From IMG/VR virus record IMGVR_UViG_3300032296_003714, positions 1 through 64,000 of that record: 64,000 nucleotides of DNA. One strand, given 5' to 3'. Below the pieces are notes generated by a model. It did no database searches, was not told where the DNA came from, and saw nothing but the letters and a program-made list of their open reading frames with translations. Within the stretch, counting starts at the first letter, position 1. Every line of letters begins with the position of its first letter. The DNA comes from a virus. This document shows, one piece after another, positions 25,173 through 34,704 of the stretch. The translations under genes were made by a program, and so were the position numbers.

Positions 25173-25965
25173 AATTCATTATTTTTTCTTTTATAAAACT
25201 TTTCCAATATGATAATTTTAATTTTTCTAAATTAAAATGTTGGTTGGAAATTTCTTCATATTTTTTATTTAAAAATTCTTTGTTTATTTCCGACCAATCA
25301 TCTATAAATAAGATAGGTAAATCTTGACAAATGTCATGTGTTCTGAATTTCTCAATAATAGGAATTGACCCAAGATATAGTGTTTCCCATAATCTATGTG
25401 TGTCAATACCGTTACCTCTAGGACACAGCACAAATTTGGATTTCTTTATTTCTGTTAAATATTTAATTCTTCCCTCCATATTAAAATTCATTTCTCCAAA
25501 ACGAACCCAATCATGAATCTTAAATTTTAAAAAAAGTTTATTTCTAAGTTTTGGATAAGTCGTTGTTGAAAAATTCAGGTATAACAAATATTCTTTTTCG
25601 ACATTTTCGTTTCTAACATCAATCAATGTTTCCTTATCACCTATGACACTTAAAATTTTTAGTTCATCATCATTGTTAGGTATTCCTAAAGGAAGACTAA
25701 ACGTATTTTTGTTATCAGAAAGATTGTTAACACAAAAAACTTTTTTGAATTTGATTGAAATATCATCAGTAATCGGGTAATCAGAATGTGAAATAATTAC
25801 ATTTTCTTTTAATGTTTCAGGATGTAATTTACCCCTCCAGTTAAATTTTCCAATTTTAAAAAAATCAGTTTTGACATGACATAACGAATCTGAAAATTCT
25901 TGCGCAATTTCTATATATCCATCAGTTGTAATAATATCGCTAACAGTTAATTTCAAATTATACAT
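25165..25965 (-). CDS. Exostosin/GT47-like glycosyltransferase
   Basis: A 266-residue protein whose C-terminal half has KSKFVLCPRGNGIDTHRLWETLYLGSIPII followed by LPILFIDDWSEI, the exostosin-family GT-B C-terminal pattern. An N-terminal half-domain includes SLPLGIPNNDD. It likely transfers a sugar from a nucleotide donor; specificity is not readable. It overlaps both neighbours by eight bases, in keeping with strict translational coupling in this cassette. Confidence 0.75.
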   Translation of the reverse strand: MYNLKLTVSDIITTDGYIEIAQEFSDSLCHVKTDFFKIGKFNWRGKLHPETLKENVIISHSDYPITDDISIKFKKVFCVNNLSDNKNTFSLPLGIPNNDDELKILSVIGDKETLIDVRNENVEKEYLLYLNFSTTTYPKLRNKLFLKFKIHDWVRFGEMNFNMEGRIKYLTEIKKSKFVLCPRGNGIDTHRLWETLYLGSIPIIEKFRTHDICQDLPILFIDDWSEINKEFLNKKYEEISNQHFNLEKLKLSYWKSFIKEKIMNYV

Positions 25966-26668
25966 TATATTTTCTATTGTATGTATCCATTAGTTCCTCA
26001 TTAACATAATGAAATGTTATTACATTCTCATCACTTTCATATTTTTCCCACTTATTATATAGTAATTTTTCGTGAGTGTCCCACCATAAATTATCATTAG
26101 GTATTAATTTAACTTTACAATTCCTCAACCAAAATCCTAAACTTACATCACCAAACGTTGACCATGGTATATTGGTGCATGTTGATAAATAATTCTGAAC
26201 CGCAAGACATCCTGCTTGGGATATGATAAACCCAGAACCTCCACTAGCGTAATATAATGGTAAAGTTGTTCTATCTCCTTTTATTGCAGAAACATTAGTT
26301 CCGGTATAATTACCCCACATATCCGTAGCATCTGAATTCAAACACAATAATCGGACAATTGCAAATAAATTGTCTTTATCAGGAGATTCTAAATTATCTA
26401 AATTTTTTAAATTTACAAAAGTATCATCATCACAGAAGAAAAAGAAATCAGATTTAGTAAAATCATATTTTTTGAAAAATGATTGGTACTTATCCTGAAT
26501 TCCCAAATAATTGAGAGGTGTGTCATATCCGATTACATCTTCAATATCGGATTTACTGTCTGTCAAAAATTTTAAATTTTGTCCTTTTCCCCAAGTCTTT
26601 CTAATGGATTCTGCTCTTGTATTTAAATACTTGTCAGCAGTTAGAACTATAAATTCAACATTTTTCAT
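25958..26668 (-). CDS. Fringe/GT31-like glycosyltransferase
   Basis: A 236-residue GT-A protein: FIVLTADKYLNTRAESIRKTWG at the N-terminus, the metal site FFFCDDDTFVNL (about 75-86), YASGGSGFIISQAG, and FGDVSLGFWLRNC. These four blocks in this order are the Fringe/beta-1,3-galactosyltransferase pattern, a family much more common in eukaryotes. Four-base overlap with the preceding gene. Donor unknown. Confidence 0.78.
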   Translation of the reverse strand: MKNVEFIVLTADKYLNTRAESIRKTWGKGQNLKFLTDSKSDIEDVIGYDTPLNYLGIQDKYQSFFKKYDFTKSDFFFFCDDDTFVNLKNLDNLESPDKDNLFAIVRLLCLNSDATDMWGNYTGTNVSAIKGDRTTLPLYYASGGSGFIISQAGCLAVQNYLSTCTNIPWSTFGDVSLGFWLRNCKVKLIPNDNLWWDTHEKLLYNKWEKYESDENVITFHYVNEELMDTYNRKYNV

Positions 26669-27462
26669 TTTACCGGAACTTTAGATAATATTGATTCGAT
26701 AAGTTCTGAATACATTTCGTAGGGCCTTGGTGCGTGCAAGTCTATATAACCACCTAACTCTAGCTTTTTTGTATCATAAACCATTGATGACCTATCGATT
26801 CTCGGATATGATTGGTCTTTTGGTTGAAGTTCTACCAAAACTTCAGAATCTCTTAGGAGATATCCTGTATACATTTCTTCACAACAAAACCAACCATAAT
26901 CGGATGATGCTTGTTGGTTTGCTTTATTTGAAGGAATCCCGTTAAATTGGATTCCCCATTTGTTTGATTTGTATATTTCATTACAAACATCATCAAAGGT
27001 TTTTCCTATAAAATTTAATTCAGATTCAAATGTCTTTCCTTTTGCAACGTGAAAGTAACCGGCCAAACCGTTTATCTTTTCTCTCCAATCTTTTCCATAT
27101 GCGTATGGAAATAAATGAACATATGCGTTTTCATCAATATCTAAAAGTTCCTCTTTGAAATGATATTGTTGCAAAGGGTATAGGTCTAAATCCCCAATTA
27201 ACCAAGTTGTTTCAGGTTCAGTTTTTGTAAAATAAAACTTTCCTATGAGTGCTTGTATTATTGTGGGTATGTTTTCTATTTTTTTTATTAAAACAATTTC
27301 CCCATTAGTACTATCATAAGCTGATACGTCAACATTATCACCAATGATAAATAAAACAGGAGTCATTCCCATTCTATTTTTAAAATGATTACTTATCGAG
27401 GACCAAAACCCTTTATAATGTGGGTTATCGTCTATTGTGAATATAACTTTTTCTATTTTCAT
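26665..27462 (-). CDS. Probable GT-A glycosyltransferase
   Basis: A 265-residue protein with a hydrophobic strand leading to TTWLIGDLDLYPLQ, which has the acidic D.D site of GT-A enzymes, and later WFCCEEMYTGYLL. No exact family is recognised. The cassette context, with four-base overlap to the Fringe-like gene, supports a glycosyltransferase. Function is inferred from weak motifs. Confidence 0.55.
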   Translation of the reverse strand: MKIEKVIFTIDDNPHYKGFWSSISNHFKNRMGMTPVLFIIGDNVDVSAYDSTNGEIVLIKKIENIPTIIQALIGKFYFTKTEPETTWLIGDLDLYPLQQYHFKEELLDIDENAYVHLFPYAYGKDWREKINGLAGYFHVAKGKTFESELNFIGKTFDDVCNEIYKSNKWGIQFNGIPSNKANQQASSDYGWFCCEEMYTGYLLRDSEVLVELQPKDQSYPRIDRSSMVYDTKKLELGGYIDLHAPRPYEMYSELIESILSKVPVK

Positions 27463-27464
27463 AA

Positions 27465-28121
27465 TTATAATATTTTATAATCATCAGTTAGTGGTTTTTC
27501 ATTTACATCTATTCTTTCACCAATAAATCTACCGTATTCTCTTTGTATTGGAAATGGTTTTTTTTCAAAAAAATCATCATGAGTACATCTATCGTTTTTT
27601 AATTCGGAGTAAACCATTTTTAAAAATGTCTGGTCATTACCATAATTGTGTACTTTTGATTTACTAAAATTATAAATCATTTCTGTTAATGGTAGCACAC
27701 CTGATTTTATACCCCACATTCCACCTAATATACCCAACTGATTATTTCCTGCCGGTATTCTATGATAAGGATGGTCTCTCATTACATGTAATGATTTACC
27801 ACTTTTAATCCATTCATCTACAGCCAAAGACTCTCGTAAACTTATTCTAGAATCCGCATCTCGAAAAATTGCATATTTACAATCATGCAAATCTACGGCA
27901 AAAAATCTCCAAAACATTCCATAGATAGATTTATCTAAAAATAATCTTGTTTCAATATTTCTATTTTGAAGTTCTTTTATTGTATTTGTTGGTACTGAAT
28001 CGTCAAAGAAAACTATCATTTTCCAATTTGGATAAAACTGTTCCATTAATTCGGCGTTTCTAATTATTCCCACATTATAAATTGGATTTTCACCCCATAA
28101 ACTAAAACTAACGTAATTCAT
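27465..28121 (-). CDS. GT-A glycosyltransferase
   Basis: A 218-residue protein beginning MNYVSFSLWGENPIYNVG, with WKMIVFFDDSVP and CKYAIFRDADSRISLRE, the latter an unmistakable DxD metal-binding site, then GNNQLGILGGMWGIKSG and NYGNDQTFLKMV. The order of blocks suits small GT-A transferases found in Bacteroidota polysaccharide loci. Soluble and probably cytoplasmic. Substrates unknown. Confidence 0.7.
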   Translation of the reverse strand: MNYVSFSLWGENPIYNVGIIRNAELMEQFYPNWKMIVFFDDSVPTNTIKELQNRNIETRLFLDKSIYGMFWRFFAVDLHDCKYAIFRDADSRISLRESLAVDEWIKSGKSLHVMRDHPYHRIPAGNNQLGILGGMWGIKSGVLPLTEMIYNFSKSKVHNYGNDQTFLKMVYSELKNDRCTHDDFFEKKPFPIQREYGRFIGERIDVNEKPLTDDYKIL

Positions 28122-28132
28122 ATTAAAACAAA

Positions 28133-28882
28133 TTAAAAAATAGAAATGTCGCTACCACCTAAAACTTTTCTCATGAAAAAATATCCTTCATCTTTTAGTT
28201 TTTTAATTAAACTTTCGGTTATTTCCTTAGGTTTATAAGATGACGGCATAGTATGGTTATTACCATTCCAATCAACAAATGTTAAACTTTTATTTATAAC
28301 AAAAGAATCATTTAATAAATTTAAATGATTTAAAAATGTAACATAAGAATGTTCTTCAGGATGAGGAGAGTAATTAAAAATGTCTTTTAAAACAGAAATA
28401 TTATTTTTAAATAACTTAGAATGTTCTCTATTCAAAATAACCCATTGTGAGCTGATATACCAATTATCAGATGTCCAATTATAGAGATTGTTAATTAATT
28501 TCATTCTTTGTAAGAAATAAGGTATGTTAGCATTACCGTATCCTATTATTGAGTAGTTTTCTTTACCTGAAAAATAAAAATACATTTCCTCAAAGCTACA
28601 TATCGGTATTGTAGTTTCAGAAACCAAAATAAAGTGTTTGTTGTCTTCATCTTTTAATGCCTCGTTAAAAAGCAATTGTTGGGCCTCCACTAAACTAAAA
28701 GACCCCCATGCAGTTTCTATAGAATCAATTTGAAATTCAGAGAATTTATTGTGGGTGAAATCAGGTTTCGCATGGAAATACAAACTATATTTGTCTTTAT
28801 CCGCTGAACTAAAAAAAGTATCCCAAAGTTTTTCTTGTGTTAATTCTTTCTGTGTAAGAAATAAAAAGGCAATCTTATTCAT
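28133..28882 (-). CDS. Core-2/I-branching type (GT14-like) glycosyltransferase
   Basis: A 249-residue protein with the GT14 block order: KIAFLFLTQKEL, SLYFHAKPDF, TAWGSFSLVEAQQLLFNEAL, FILVSETTIPICSFEEMY, ISSQWVILNREH, PEEHSYVTFLNHL and FVDWNG with a final FFMRKV. GT14 enzymes add beta-1,6-GlcNAc or xylose branches in eukaryotes and are less studied in bacteria and phages. It overlaps the preceding gene by four bases. Confidence 0.75.
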   Translation of the reverse strand: MNKIAFLFLTQKELTQEKLWDTFFSSADKDKYSLYFHAKPDFTHNKFSEFQIDSIETAWGSFSLVEAQQLLFNEALKDEDNKHFILVSETTIPICSFEEMYFYFSGKENYSIIGYGNANIPYFLQRMKLINNLYNWTSDNWYISSQWVILNREHSKLFKNNISVLKDIFNYSPHPEEHSYVTFLNHLNLLNDSFVINKSLTFVDWNGNNHTMPSSYKPKEITESLIKKLKDEGYFFMRKVLGGSDISIF

Positions 28883-29628
28883 TTTAAATAACTATATAAC
28901 ATTTTAGCTCTTTCAGGAGGTAAGGGGGAAGTACCATGAGAGTTTAGTTGAACATGTATCATTAAATTCCTTGTTAAGAATACTTTGAGATTCTCTTTAA
29001 AATAATAGAAACTTAAGGACCTTTCATGCATATGTCCGCAATATTGGCTTTGACTAATATCGTCAATAAAGTTACAGAACCAATCTATATAGTTTTTAAG
29101 AACTTCTGTTCTCCATGTTGAATTGCTTGATGAACTCCACAACATTTGTGGGTTAGATTTCTCAAGTTCATGTATGTATTCCGCAATATTATACCCAAAC
29201 TTTTTTTCTATAGAATCAACAAGTTCTTTGGTATATTGAGTTTGAGTAAGATACACAATATCGTTAACAAACATTGGGAAGTATCCTACAAAGTCAAAAT
29301 CCTTTTTTAACATTTCTTTGTTTATTTCAGGAAATTCGGGGACATAATGTATATCATATTCGAACAAATTAACATATTCACAATCCAAATATCCATTTTT
29401 ATATAATGCATACCATCCAGTAAACGATGTTAATTTTGGTAAATGCTCTATGTTGTCCTCCAAATTCCTGGCGATAATAACATTCTCAAGATGTTCTATT
29501 TTATCACAAGGTCTATTTCCTAAAAACACATATTTAAACCCTTCTAGCGTTTGAAATCTATTTTTCTCAACAAAATCTAATAGGATTTCTTGGTCATGTA
29601 TGAATACAAAATTCAATAAAGTTTTCAT
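28879..29628 (-). CDS. Probable glycosyltransferase, family unknown
   Basis: A 249-residue protein with FKYVFLGNRPCDK, GWYALYKNGYLDCEYVNLFEYDIHYVPEF (possible EYD metal site) and SSSSNSTWRTEVLKNYIDW. The layout resembles GT-A proteins but I cannot name a family. It overlaps the genes on both sides by four bases, so it belongs to the glycan cassette. Confidence 0.5.
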   Translation of the reverse strand: MKTLLNFVFIHDQEILLDFVEKNRFQTLEGFKYVFLGNRPCDKIEHLENVIIARNLEDNIEHLPKLTSFTGWYALYKNGYLDCEYVNLFEYDIHYVPEFPEINKEMLKKDFDFVGYFPMFVNDIVYLTQTQYTKELVDSIEKKFGYNIAEYIHELEKSNPQMLWSSSSNSTWRTEVLKNYIDWFCNFIDDISQSQYCGHMHERSLSFYYFKENLKVFLTRNLMIHVQLNSHGTSPLPPERAKMLYSYLK

Positions 29629-31565
29629 TTTTCAAAAATTTTTTGCCATAGTTTAAGTATTTCTTCATTGGTTAAAGTGGACACCTCATTTTCAGTTTCT
29701 TCGTTTCCAAAAAATTTAGTACCGGTTGAATAACACTCATCTTTAACTAAACAAGCCACTTCTCCTTTTGATGAATGATAAACTCTACCTACTGAATCGT
29801 ACATAGATTGTTTATCGGTACTAGAACCAACAAAAACAACTTTAGTATTATCTATTTTAGGTTTTACATAATTTTCAAAATATCGGTCATCACCAATTTT
29901 ACCGAATAATAACACTTTTTCACAACCATCATTCAACGCCCTTTCAATGGAAAGGTGTGTTTGTTTTCTATCTTCAATAGCACCAATAACTCCAGCAATT
30001 AAGTCTAATTCTTCTTTATTTTTAGATACTAAATTTTCTTTTAAATTAGGAATTATGGTATAATTTCCTGTATAATTCTGATGAAAATCTTTATGTTGTT
30101 GGTGTAAAAAAACAGCTTCATCCCAATACCAAACTACTTTTGAAAAGTCATACCACCATTTTTCGTGTGAACAACAAATTACTTTTTTAACGGGAGGTCT
30201 TTCTTTGAAATTCATTACATGGCATAGTAAAATGTCATCTTTATCAAATTTTAATTCGCTGGAAAACGCTGATTTACATTTATCTATATGGTAATCATAT
30301 GGTCCATAAAAAGTGCAATCATATCCGTTATTATTAAAAAAGTTGGTTAAATTTATTTGGGCAATTGTTGACCCCCCTTGTTCACTATAACCTGTTATTA
30401 TTTTTATTTTTTGTTTTGTTGTTCCTACAAGTTCCGAATCCAAAGAGTCAAAAACCACATCCTTATTGAATTCGTCTAAAGTTACAGATTTCTTTAATGA
30501 GTTGTGAGATAATAATATTTTATCTTTAGACAATATTATTTTTGGTATATCTGAATATAACTTACATAATTGTACCGTATCGTAGTTATTCAAAATTATT
30601 ATAAGGTCTTGGTTAAGTTGACTAACTTTGTACAACATATTTGGTTGAGAAACCTTTACACCATCAGGTGTATTCAAAGACCATCGACCGTCACCAATTT
30701 TATAACCTGGAGGATTATTAAGAGAGTAGTAATTTATATTATGTTTAGAAAGATATCCTCTGACAAACTTTTCGTTGTCTGTCATAATACTTAGCTCCCA
30801 ATTATATTCTAAACATTTTTCAACCAAAGACTTTAATTCTGATGGAATTATAAATTGTTGAGACGCTGAAATTAAAACTTTGAGTCTTTCACTTTTATCT
30901 CTTAATAAGAATTTAGGAAGTTGTGATTCAAATTTTTTAGAGAATATTTCTCTATTATCTTCCCATTGTTGATTTGTAACGCCAATAGATTTATGAGTAA
31001 TTCTTATATTTGTAATAACACCAATCTTTACTCCTTCCAAAAAATTTTGGAAACAAAATTCAATATCATAGAAATGAAATCCATCTACAGTTTCGTCAAA
31101 ATTCTTTTTAATTTTTTTCTTGTCCATGGCAATAAAAAGACCATCAACAACCACACATTCTTTTACATTATTTCCAAATCCTGAAGAATATTTTGATTCC
31201 CATTTTTTTCCTTCATGTTCGTGATTAACAATCCCAAACATTTTTTTTCTATCTTCCCACCATCTACCACTTTTTGGCATGTAGGTTGTTCCTGCCATAC
31301 CCAAGATACCATATTCACTTTTTTCAAAGTGTTTTATTAGTTTATGATACCAAGACGTTGTGTCAAAATAAATGTCATCGTGGCATAATACCACGATGTC
31401 ATTTGATGATTCTTTTAGAATTTCATTATAAACCTGACTCAAAGATTTTTGACCATTGTTAACCTTCTCGATAACTTCAATATTTTTGAACCCTGAACTT
31501 TTTTTCAAGTATTCAACAAACTCAGGATTGTGAACTCTGGTGGAAAATCCAATTGTTAAACTCAT
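29625..31565 (-). CDS. Two-domain glycosyltransferase (GT2 plus GT-B)
   Basis: A 646-residue fusion. Residues 1-220 form a GT2-type domain (NDIVVLCHDDIYFDTTSW metal site; GYSILGMAGTT-like block GILGMAGTTYMPKSGRWW; VVVDGLFIAMDKK; FHFYDIEFCFQ). Residues about 250-400 form a separate alpha/beta region. Residues about 395-646 look like a GT-B half (IKIITGYSEQGGSTIAQINLTNFF; IAGVIGAIEDRKQTHL; VLLFGKIGD; YHSSKGEVACLVKDECYSTG). It could carry out two consecutive transfers. A one-base overlap joins it to the dUTPase gene upstream. Confidence 0.75.
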   Translation of the reverse strand: MSLTIGFSTRVHNPEFVEYLKKSSGFKNIEVIEKVNNGQKSLSQVYNEILKESSNDIVVLCHDDIYFDTTSWYHKLIKHFEKSEYGILGMAGTTYMPKSGRWWEDRKKMFGIVNHEHEGKKWESKYSSGFGNNVKECVVVDGLFIAMDKKKIKKNFDETVDGFHFYDIEFCFQNFLEGVKIGVITNIRITHKSIGVTNQQWEDNREIFSKKFESQLPKFLLRDKSERLKVLISASQQFIIPSELKSLVEKCLEYNWELSIMTDNEKFVRGYLSKHNINYYSLNNPPGYKIGDGRWSLNTPDGVKVSQPNMLYKVSQLNQDLIIILNNYDTVQLCKLYSDIPKIILSKDKILLSHNSLKKSVTLDEFNKDVVFDSLDSELVGTTKQKIKIITGYSEQGGSTIAQINLTNFFNNNGYDCTFYGPYDYHIDKCKSAFSSELKFDKDDILLCHVMNFKERPPVKKVICCSHEKWWYDFSKVVWYWDEAVFLHQQHKDFHQNYTGNYTIIPNLKENLVSKNKEELDLIAGVIGAIEDRKQTHLSIERALNDGCEKVLLFGKIGDDRYFENYVKPKIDNTKVVFVGSSTDKQSMYDSVGRVYHSSKGEVACLVKDECYSTGTKFFGNEETENEVSTLTNEEILKLWQKIFEK

Positions 31566-32173
31566 TATTGTAAATTTAAACCTGTACTGCCAAATCCGTT
31601 TTCACCCCTTTCAGTTTCCTCAACATTATCAACTTCTACTATTGTTACATATCTACCTGAAGCCACGGGACAAAGAACCGCTTGTGCAATTTTCATCTTA
31701 TTTTTAATTGTAAATGACTTGTTGTTTGTGTTGAACACAATAACTTTTAGTTCTCCATTATATCCTTGGTCTACAGTTCCTGGTGTGTTTAATACGGTGA
31801 TACCCTCCTTAATTGCCAAACCACTTTTTGGTCTGATTTGAATTTCAAACCCTTGTGGTATGTTTGCTCTCAACCCTGTTGGGACTAAGGCTCTTCCAAA
31901 GGGTTCAATAGTAATTTCTTCCACAGAACACAAATCGAATCCTGAGTCTGTTGGGTAGGCATATGATGGCAAAATTGCATCCTCATGTATCCTTTGTATA
32001 AGAAGTTTACTCTTTATACTTTCATCATAGAGTTCGTCCTGCAGTTCTCTTAGAGTTTCCGTAAAAATACTTTCACCGATATCACTATTTTCATCAGTGA
32101 GTTCCGCACCATATTTTTTCTGTAACTTTTCAAATTCTGCACTAATCTGTTTTAAAAAATCTTGTTCGTCCAT
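31565..32173 (-). CDS. dut: dUTPase
   Basis: A 202-residue trimeric dUTP diphosphatase. All five motifs are visible: PTDSGFD (74-80), PKSGLA (115-120), NTPGTVDQGYNGE (129-141), KIAQAVL (161-167) and GENGFGSTG (190-198). It keeps dUTP out of phage DNA and supplies dUMP. The first 55 residues are an acidic, helical extension not found in short dUTPases; its use is unknown. It is embedded in the glycan operon, overlapping neighbours by one base on each side. Confidence 0.96.
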   Translation of the reverse strand: MDEQDFLKQISAEFEKLQKKYGAELTDENSDIGESIFTETLRELQDELYDESIKSKLLIQRIHEDAILPSYAYPTDSGFDLCSVEEITIEPFGRALVPTGLRANIPQGFEIQIRPKSGLAIKEGITVLNTPGTVDQGYNGELKVIVFNTNNKSFTIKNKMKIAQAVLCPVASGRYVTIVEVDNVEETERGENGFGSTGLNLQ

Positions 32174-32874
32174 TATTTTAAATTTACTAGTTTATTAACC
32201 ACCTCATACAACTGCACTACGTCTTTCTCACAATATTTGTTTATCTTATCATAATCTTTTTCATTCCAAAAAACTTCATGTACTCTTGAACCGTCCATTT
32301 CATCAGATTTTGGCGAAGGTACACCTAAAACTCCACACATCAAATCTAAAGTTGATATTGATGCGTATTGACCAAATTGCCATACATCCCTTGTATCAAC
32401 AGCTTTAATTTCCCAAGGTTTAGTGTCATAAGAAGGTAAAATTTTCGGAGGAAGCATACCATTGATTACCATCCTTTTACCAATCATAGGGATATCAAAG
32501 TTTTTAACATTATGACCACATAACCAATATCCCATCTCACCACACTTAATTAAGGTCTTTCTGACATTCTCCAATAACTTTTTTTCATTTGTATCGGAAA
32601 TTACAGTTGTTTTGAATTTACCATTAGGGTCAACTACACCCATACAAACACACACAATTTTTGCAAATTCAGGAACCAATGCGGTTCTTATTTTAAACAT
32701 CTCACTCAAAGACAAATTTTCATCTTCAGGGAATCTTTTTTTGAACCATGATTCGTAGTGTTCAAATAAAGAAGCTAGTTTATCATCTTTTTTGCAAAGG
32801 TCTTCGTATGTGCTTTCTGTACCGACAGTTTCGATGTCGATAAATAGTAACTTTTCAATTGGTAAATTTATCAT
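32173..32874 (-). CDS. DEDD 3'-5' exonuclease (DnaQ-like)
   Basis: A 233-residue RNase H-fold exonuclease. LLFIDIETVG gives Asp13 and Glu15 of motif Exo I, GHNVKNFDIPMI is Exo II, and NKYCEKDVVQLYEV is Exo III with the final Asp; YxxxD-type spacing suits the DEDDy group. It resembles the predicted PolB-associated exonuclease group. The phage polymerase has its own proofreading domain, so this is a separate nuclease for repair or nucleotide recycling. Confidence 0.85.
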   Translation of the reverse strand: MINLPIEKLLFIDIETVGTESTYEDLCKKDDKLASLFEHYESWFKKRFPEDENLSLSEMFKIRTALVPEFAKIVCVCMGVVDPNGKFKTTVISDTNEKKLLENVRKTLIKCGEMGYWLCGHNVKNFDIPMIGKRMVINGMLPPKILPSYDTKPWEIKAVDTRDVWQFGQYASISTLDLMCGVLGVPSPKSDEMDGSRVHEVFWNEKDYDKINKYCEKDVVQLYEVVNKLVNLK

Positions 32875-34085
32875 ATAACAGATTTATAAAACTCCGCTCT
32901 ATTTTTTGTAATGGTATTTAAATCGTAAGTGTCTTTTACGGTTTCATACAATCTTTCGCCCATGTCTTTTATTAGGTTTGGATTCTTCACTAATTTCTCT
33001 ATGAATTTTGCCCAATCGGAGTGATTTCTGTTTTCATCAACCAACAAAGCATTTCCGTCAACAAAGTTACCATTTTTTAAACTATGTTTCAAATCAATTG
33101 TATATGGACCAAGATTTGAGGCAATCAACGCCTTTTTATAGAAACCAGACTCAATTACTTTAAGTTGTGATTTCATCCTATTAAACATATGATTTTTAAT
33201 TGGTGCTAGTGAGATATCAAACCTTGAGTAATTTTTTGCATATGATGTTACAGGTTTTGTCCAAACCCTTGCATAAGATTCAGATGACTCTTTTTGGTAA
33301 TCTTCTTGTGTATAGTTTAATAAAAACTTTTTGTAATCCTCAGATATTATCTGAAAGTTTTGTGTGAATATTTTTTCATACGAAGCCCATACCGTTTCTT
33401 CAGGCCTAATATTTCTTCTTACCTGTTCACCTGTTTGTTGATTGATTTCTGTAACGCTACCTCTCGTATCAAATCCACAAAGAACATATTGTACTCTATC
33501 TTTGATTGGCATCAGTTTGCTAAAAGACTGGTCTAATAATTGTAAATCATGTAAGTGAGAAGAACCACCTAACCATCCTATTCTAATTCTGTCAAATTCA
33601 GGGGTAGGTTCCATGAACTGAGGTTCTTTAGGATTAACACCATTTGGTAGAACGAAAACATTTTTATTTGTTTTCATTATTTCATCCGCAAATAAAGTTG
33701 TTGTGGTTGTAACATGTTTTGCAACTCTTATGTTTGCGACTATTTTTTCATTTATTTTATTAAACCTAATAATGTCGTGAATCGGATGTTCTTTACCAGG
33801 CATCCAATAATCGTCAATATCACAAATAGTGACGATACCCATTGAGTTTAATTTTTGAATGAACTGATTTGCAAAATCAAAATCATTGCCTATGCTCCTA
33901 TGAAATGCAACAATTTGATATTGTTTCCAAAAATCCATATCGGATACATTTGGTTCATAATCGATATCTACATGAAATTCATTAGGATATAGATTCTGTA
34001 AAAAAATGTGTGGGTCAACAGACCTGAATTTACCAACACCCGTTCTATCTGAAGGGATAACTAAAATTTTAATTTTTGACATCAT
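32871..34085 (-). CDS. GT-B glycosyltransferase, group 1-like
   Basis: A 404-residue protein: KILVIPSDRTGVGKFRSVDPH at the N-terminus, CDIDDYWMPGKEHPI, VFVLPNGVNPKEP in the middle, RIGWLGGSSHLHDLQLL starting the second domain, FDISLAPIKNHMFNRMKSQLKVIE and ALIASNLGPY. This order is typical of GT4 enzymes of phage and Bacteroidota gene clusters. It starts the glycan and nucleotide part of the minus-strand operon; the 52-base gap before it holds no clear promoter. Confidence 0.8.
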   Translation of the reverse strand: MMSKIKILVIPSDRTGVGKFRSVDPHIFLQNLYPNEFHVDIDYEPNVSDMDFWKQYQIVAFHRSIGNDFDFANQFIQKLNSMGIVTICDIDDYWMPGKEHPIHDIIRFNKINEKIVANIRVAKHVTTTTTLFADEIMKTNKNVFVLPNGVNPKEPQFMEPTPEFDRIRIGWLGGSSHLHDLQLLDQSFSKLMPIKDRVQYVLCGFDTRGSVTEINQQTGEQVRRNIRPEETVWASYEKIFTQNFQIISEDYKKFLLNYTQEDYQKESSESYARVWTKPVTSYAKNYSRFDISLAPIKNHMFNRMKSQLKVIESGFYKKALIASNLGPYTIDLKHSLKNGNFVDGNALLVDENRNHSDWAKFIEKLVKNPNLIKDMGERLYETVKDTYDLNTITKNRAEFYKSVI

Positions 34086-34137
34086 AAATTATTATTCAGT
34101 CAAAAATATAATCCTAATTATCTAATAAAAAAAGGGG

Positions 34138-34701
34138 TTATGATATTTTTTTGATTTTTGTTACTTTACCTTCGAATATATGTTTTCCTACTTTAAAACT
34201 AAAAACTTCGTTAGTTTTTTCTTCGGATTCAGTAATTAATCCATTTTCTTTCAATACCTTTCTTACTGTGGATTCTACTATTTGTTGTATTTGTTTAACA
34301 TCAAGATTTGATGTTTTTTGATTAGTATTTTGTTCCACAACAGGTTCTTTACCATCTCTCATTAATCTTGTTGCCTTTTCTACAAGTTCATCTGAAAGTG
34401 CACTTGTTTGCATCTGGACTGGTTGTATAGGATGCTCAATCATTAATTTTTTAATTTCATCAGGTAACCTTGAGTTTTTTATGGCTTCGACTGTTGGAGT
34501 TTTCATTGGTCTGTCCGAAGGTAACCTTGATGGTGTTTTTGTCTCTGACATAAACTCCTGAGGAATGTTGAATTTTGCTTCGGGTGCGTCAAACTGTTGT
34601 AATGATGTTGGGGGAAGTCCTCCGTTACCCACTTTCTTTATGCTATCAGATTTATCCATAATAGCTTTAGATATCATAAGTTTTTCCATTAATCTGTCCA
34701 T
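34138..34701 (-). CDS. Unknown protein, possibly structural
   Basis: A 187-residue protein with a helical N-terminus (MDRLMEKLMISKAIMDKS), a Pro/Ser/Thr-rich disordered middle with SRLPSDRPM and SRLPDEIKKLMIEHPI, and a helical C-terminal part (IQQIVESTVRKVLKENGLITESE) followed by a short beta end. The helix ending LKENGLITESE resembles the amphipathic tags of other proteins here. No domain is recognised. Confidence 0.55.
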   Translation of the reverse strand: MDRLMEKLMISKAIMDKSDSIKKVGNGGLPPTSLQQFDAPEAKFNIPQEFMSETKTPSRLPSDRPMKTPTVEAIKNSRLPDEIKKLMIEHPIQPVQMQTSALSDELVEKATRLMRDGKEPVVEQNTNQKTSNLDVKQIQQIVESTVRKVLKENGLITESEEKTNEVFSFKVGKHIFEGKVTKIKKIS

Positions 34702-34704
34702 AAT

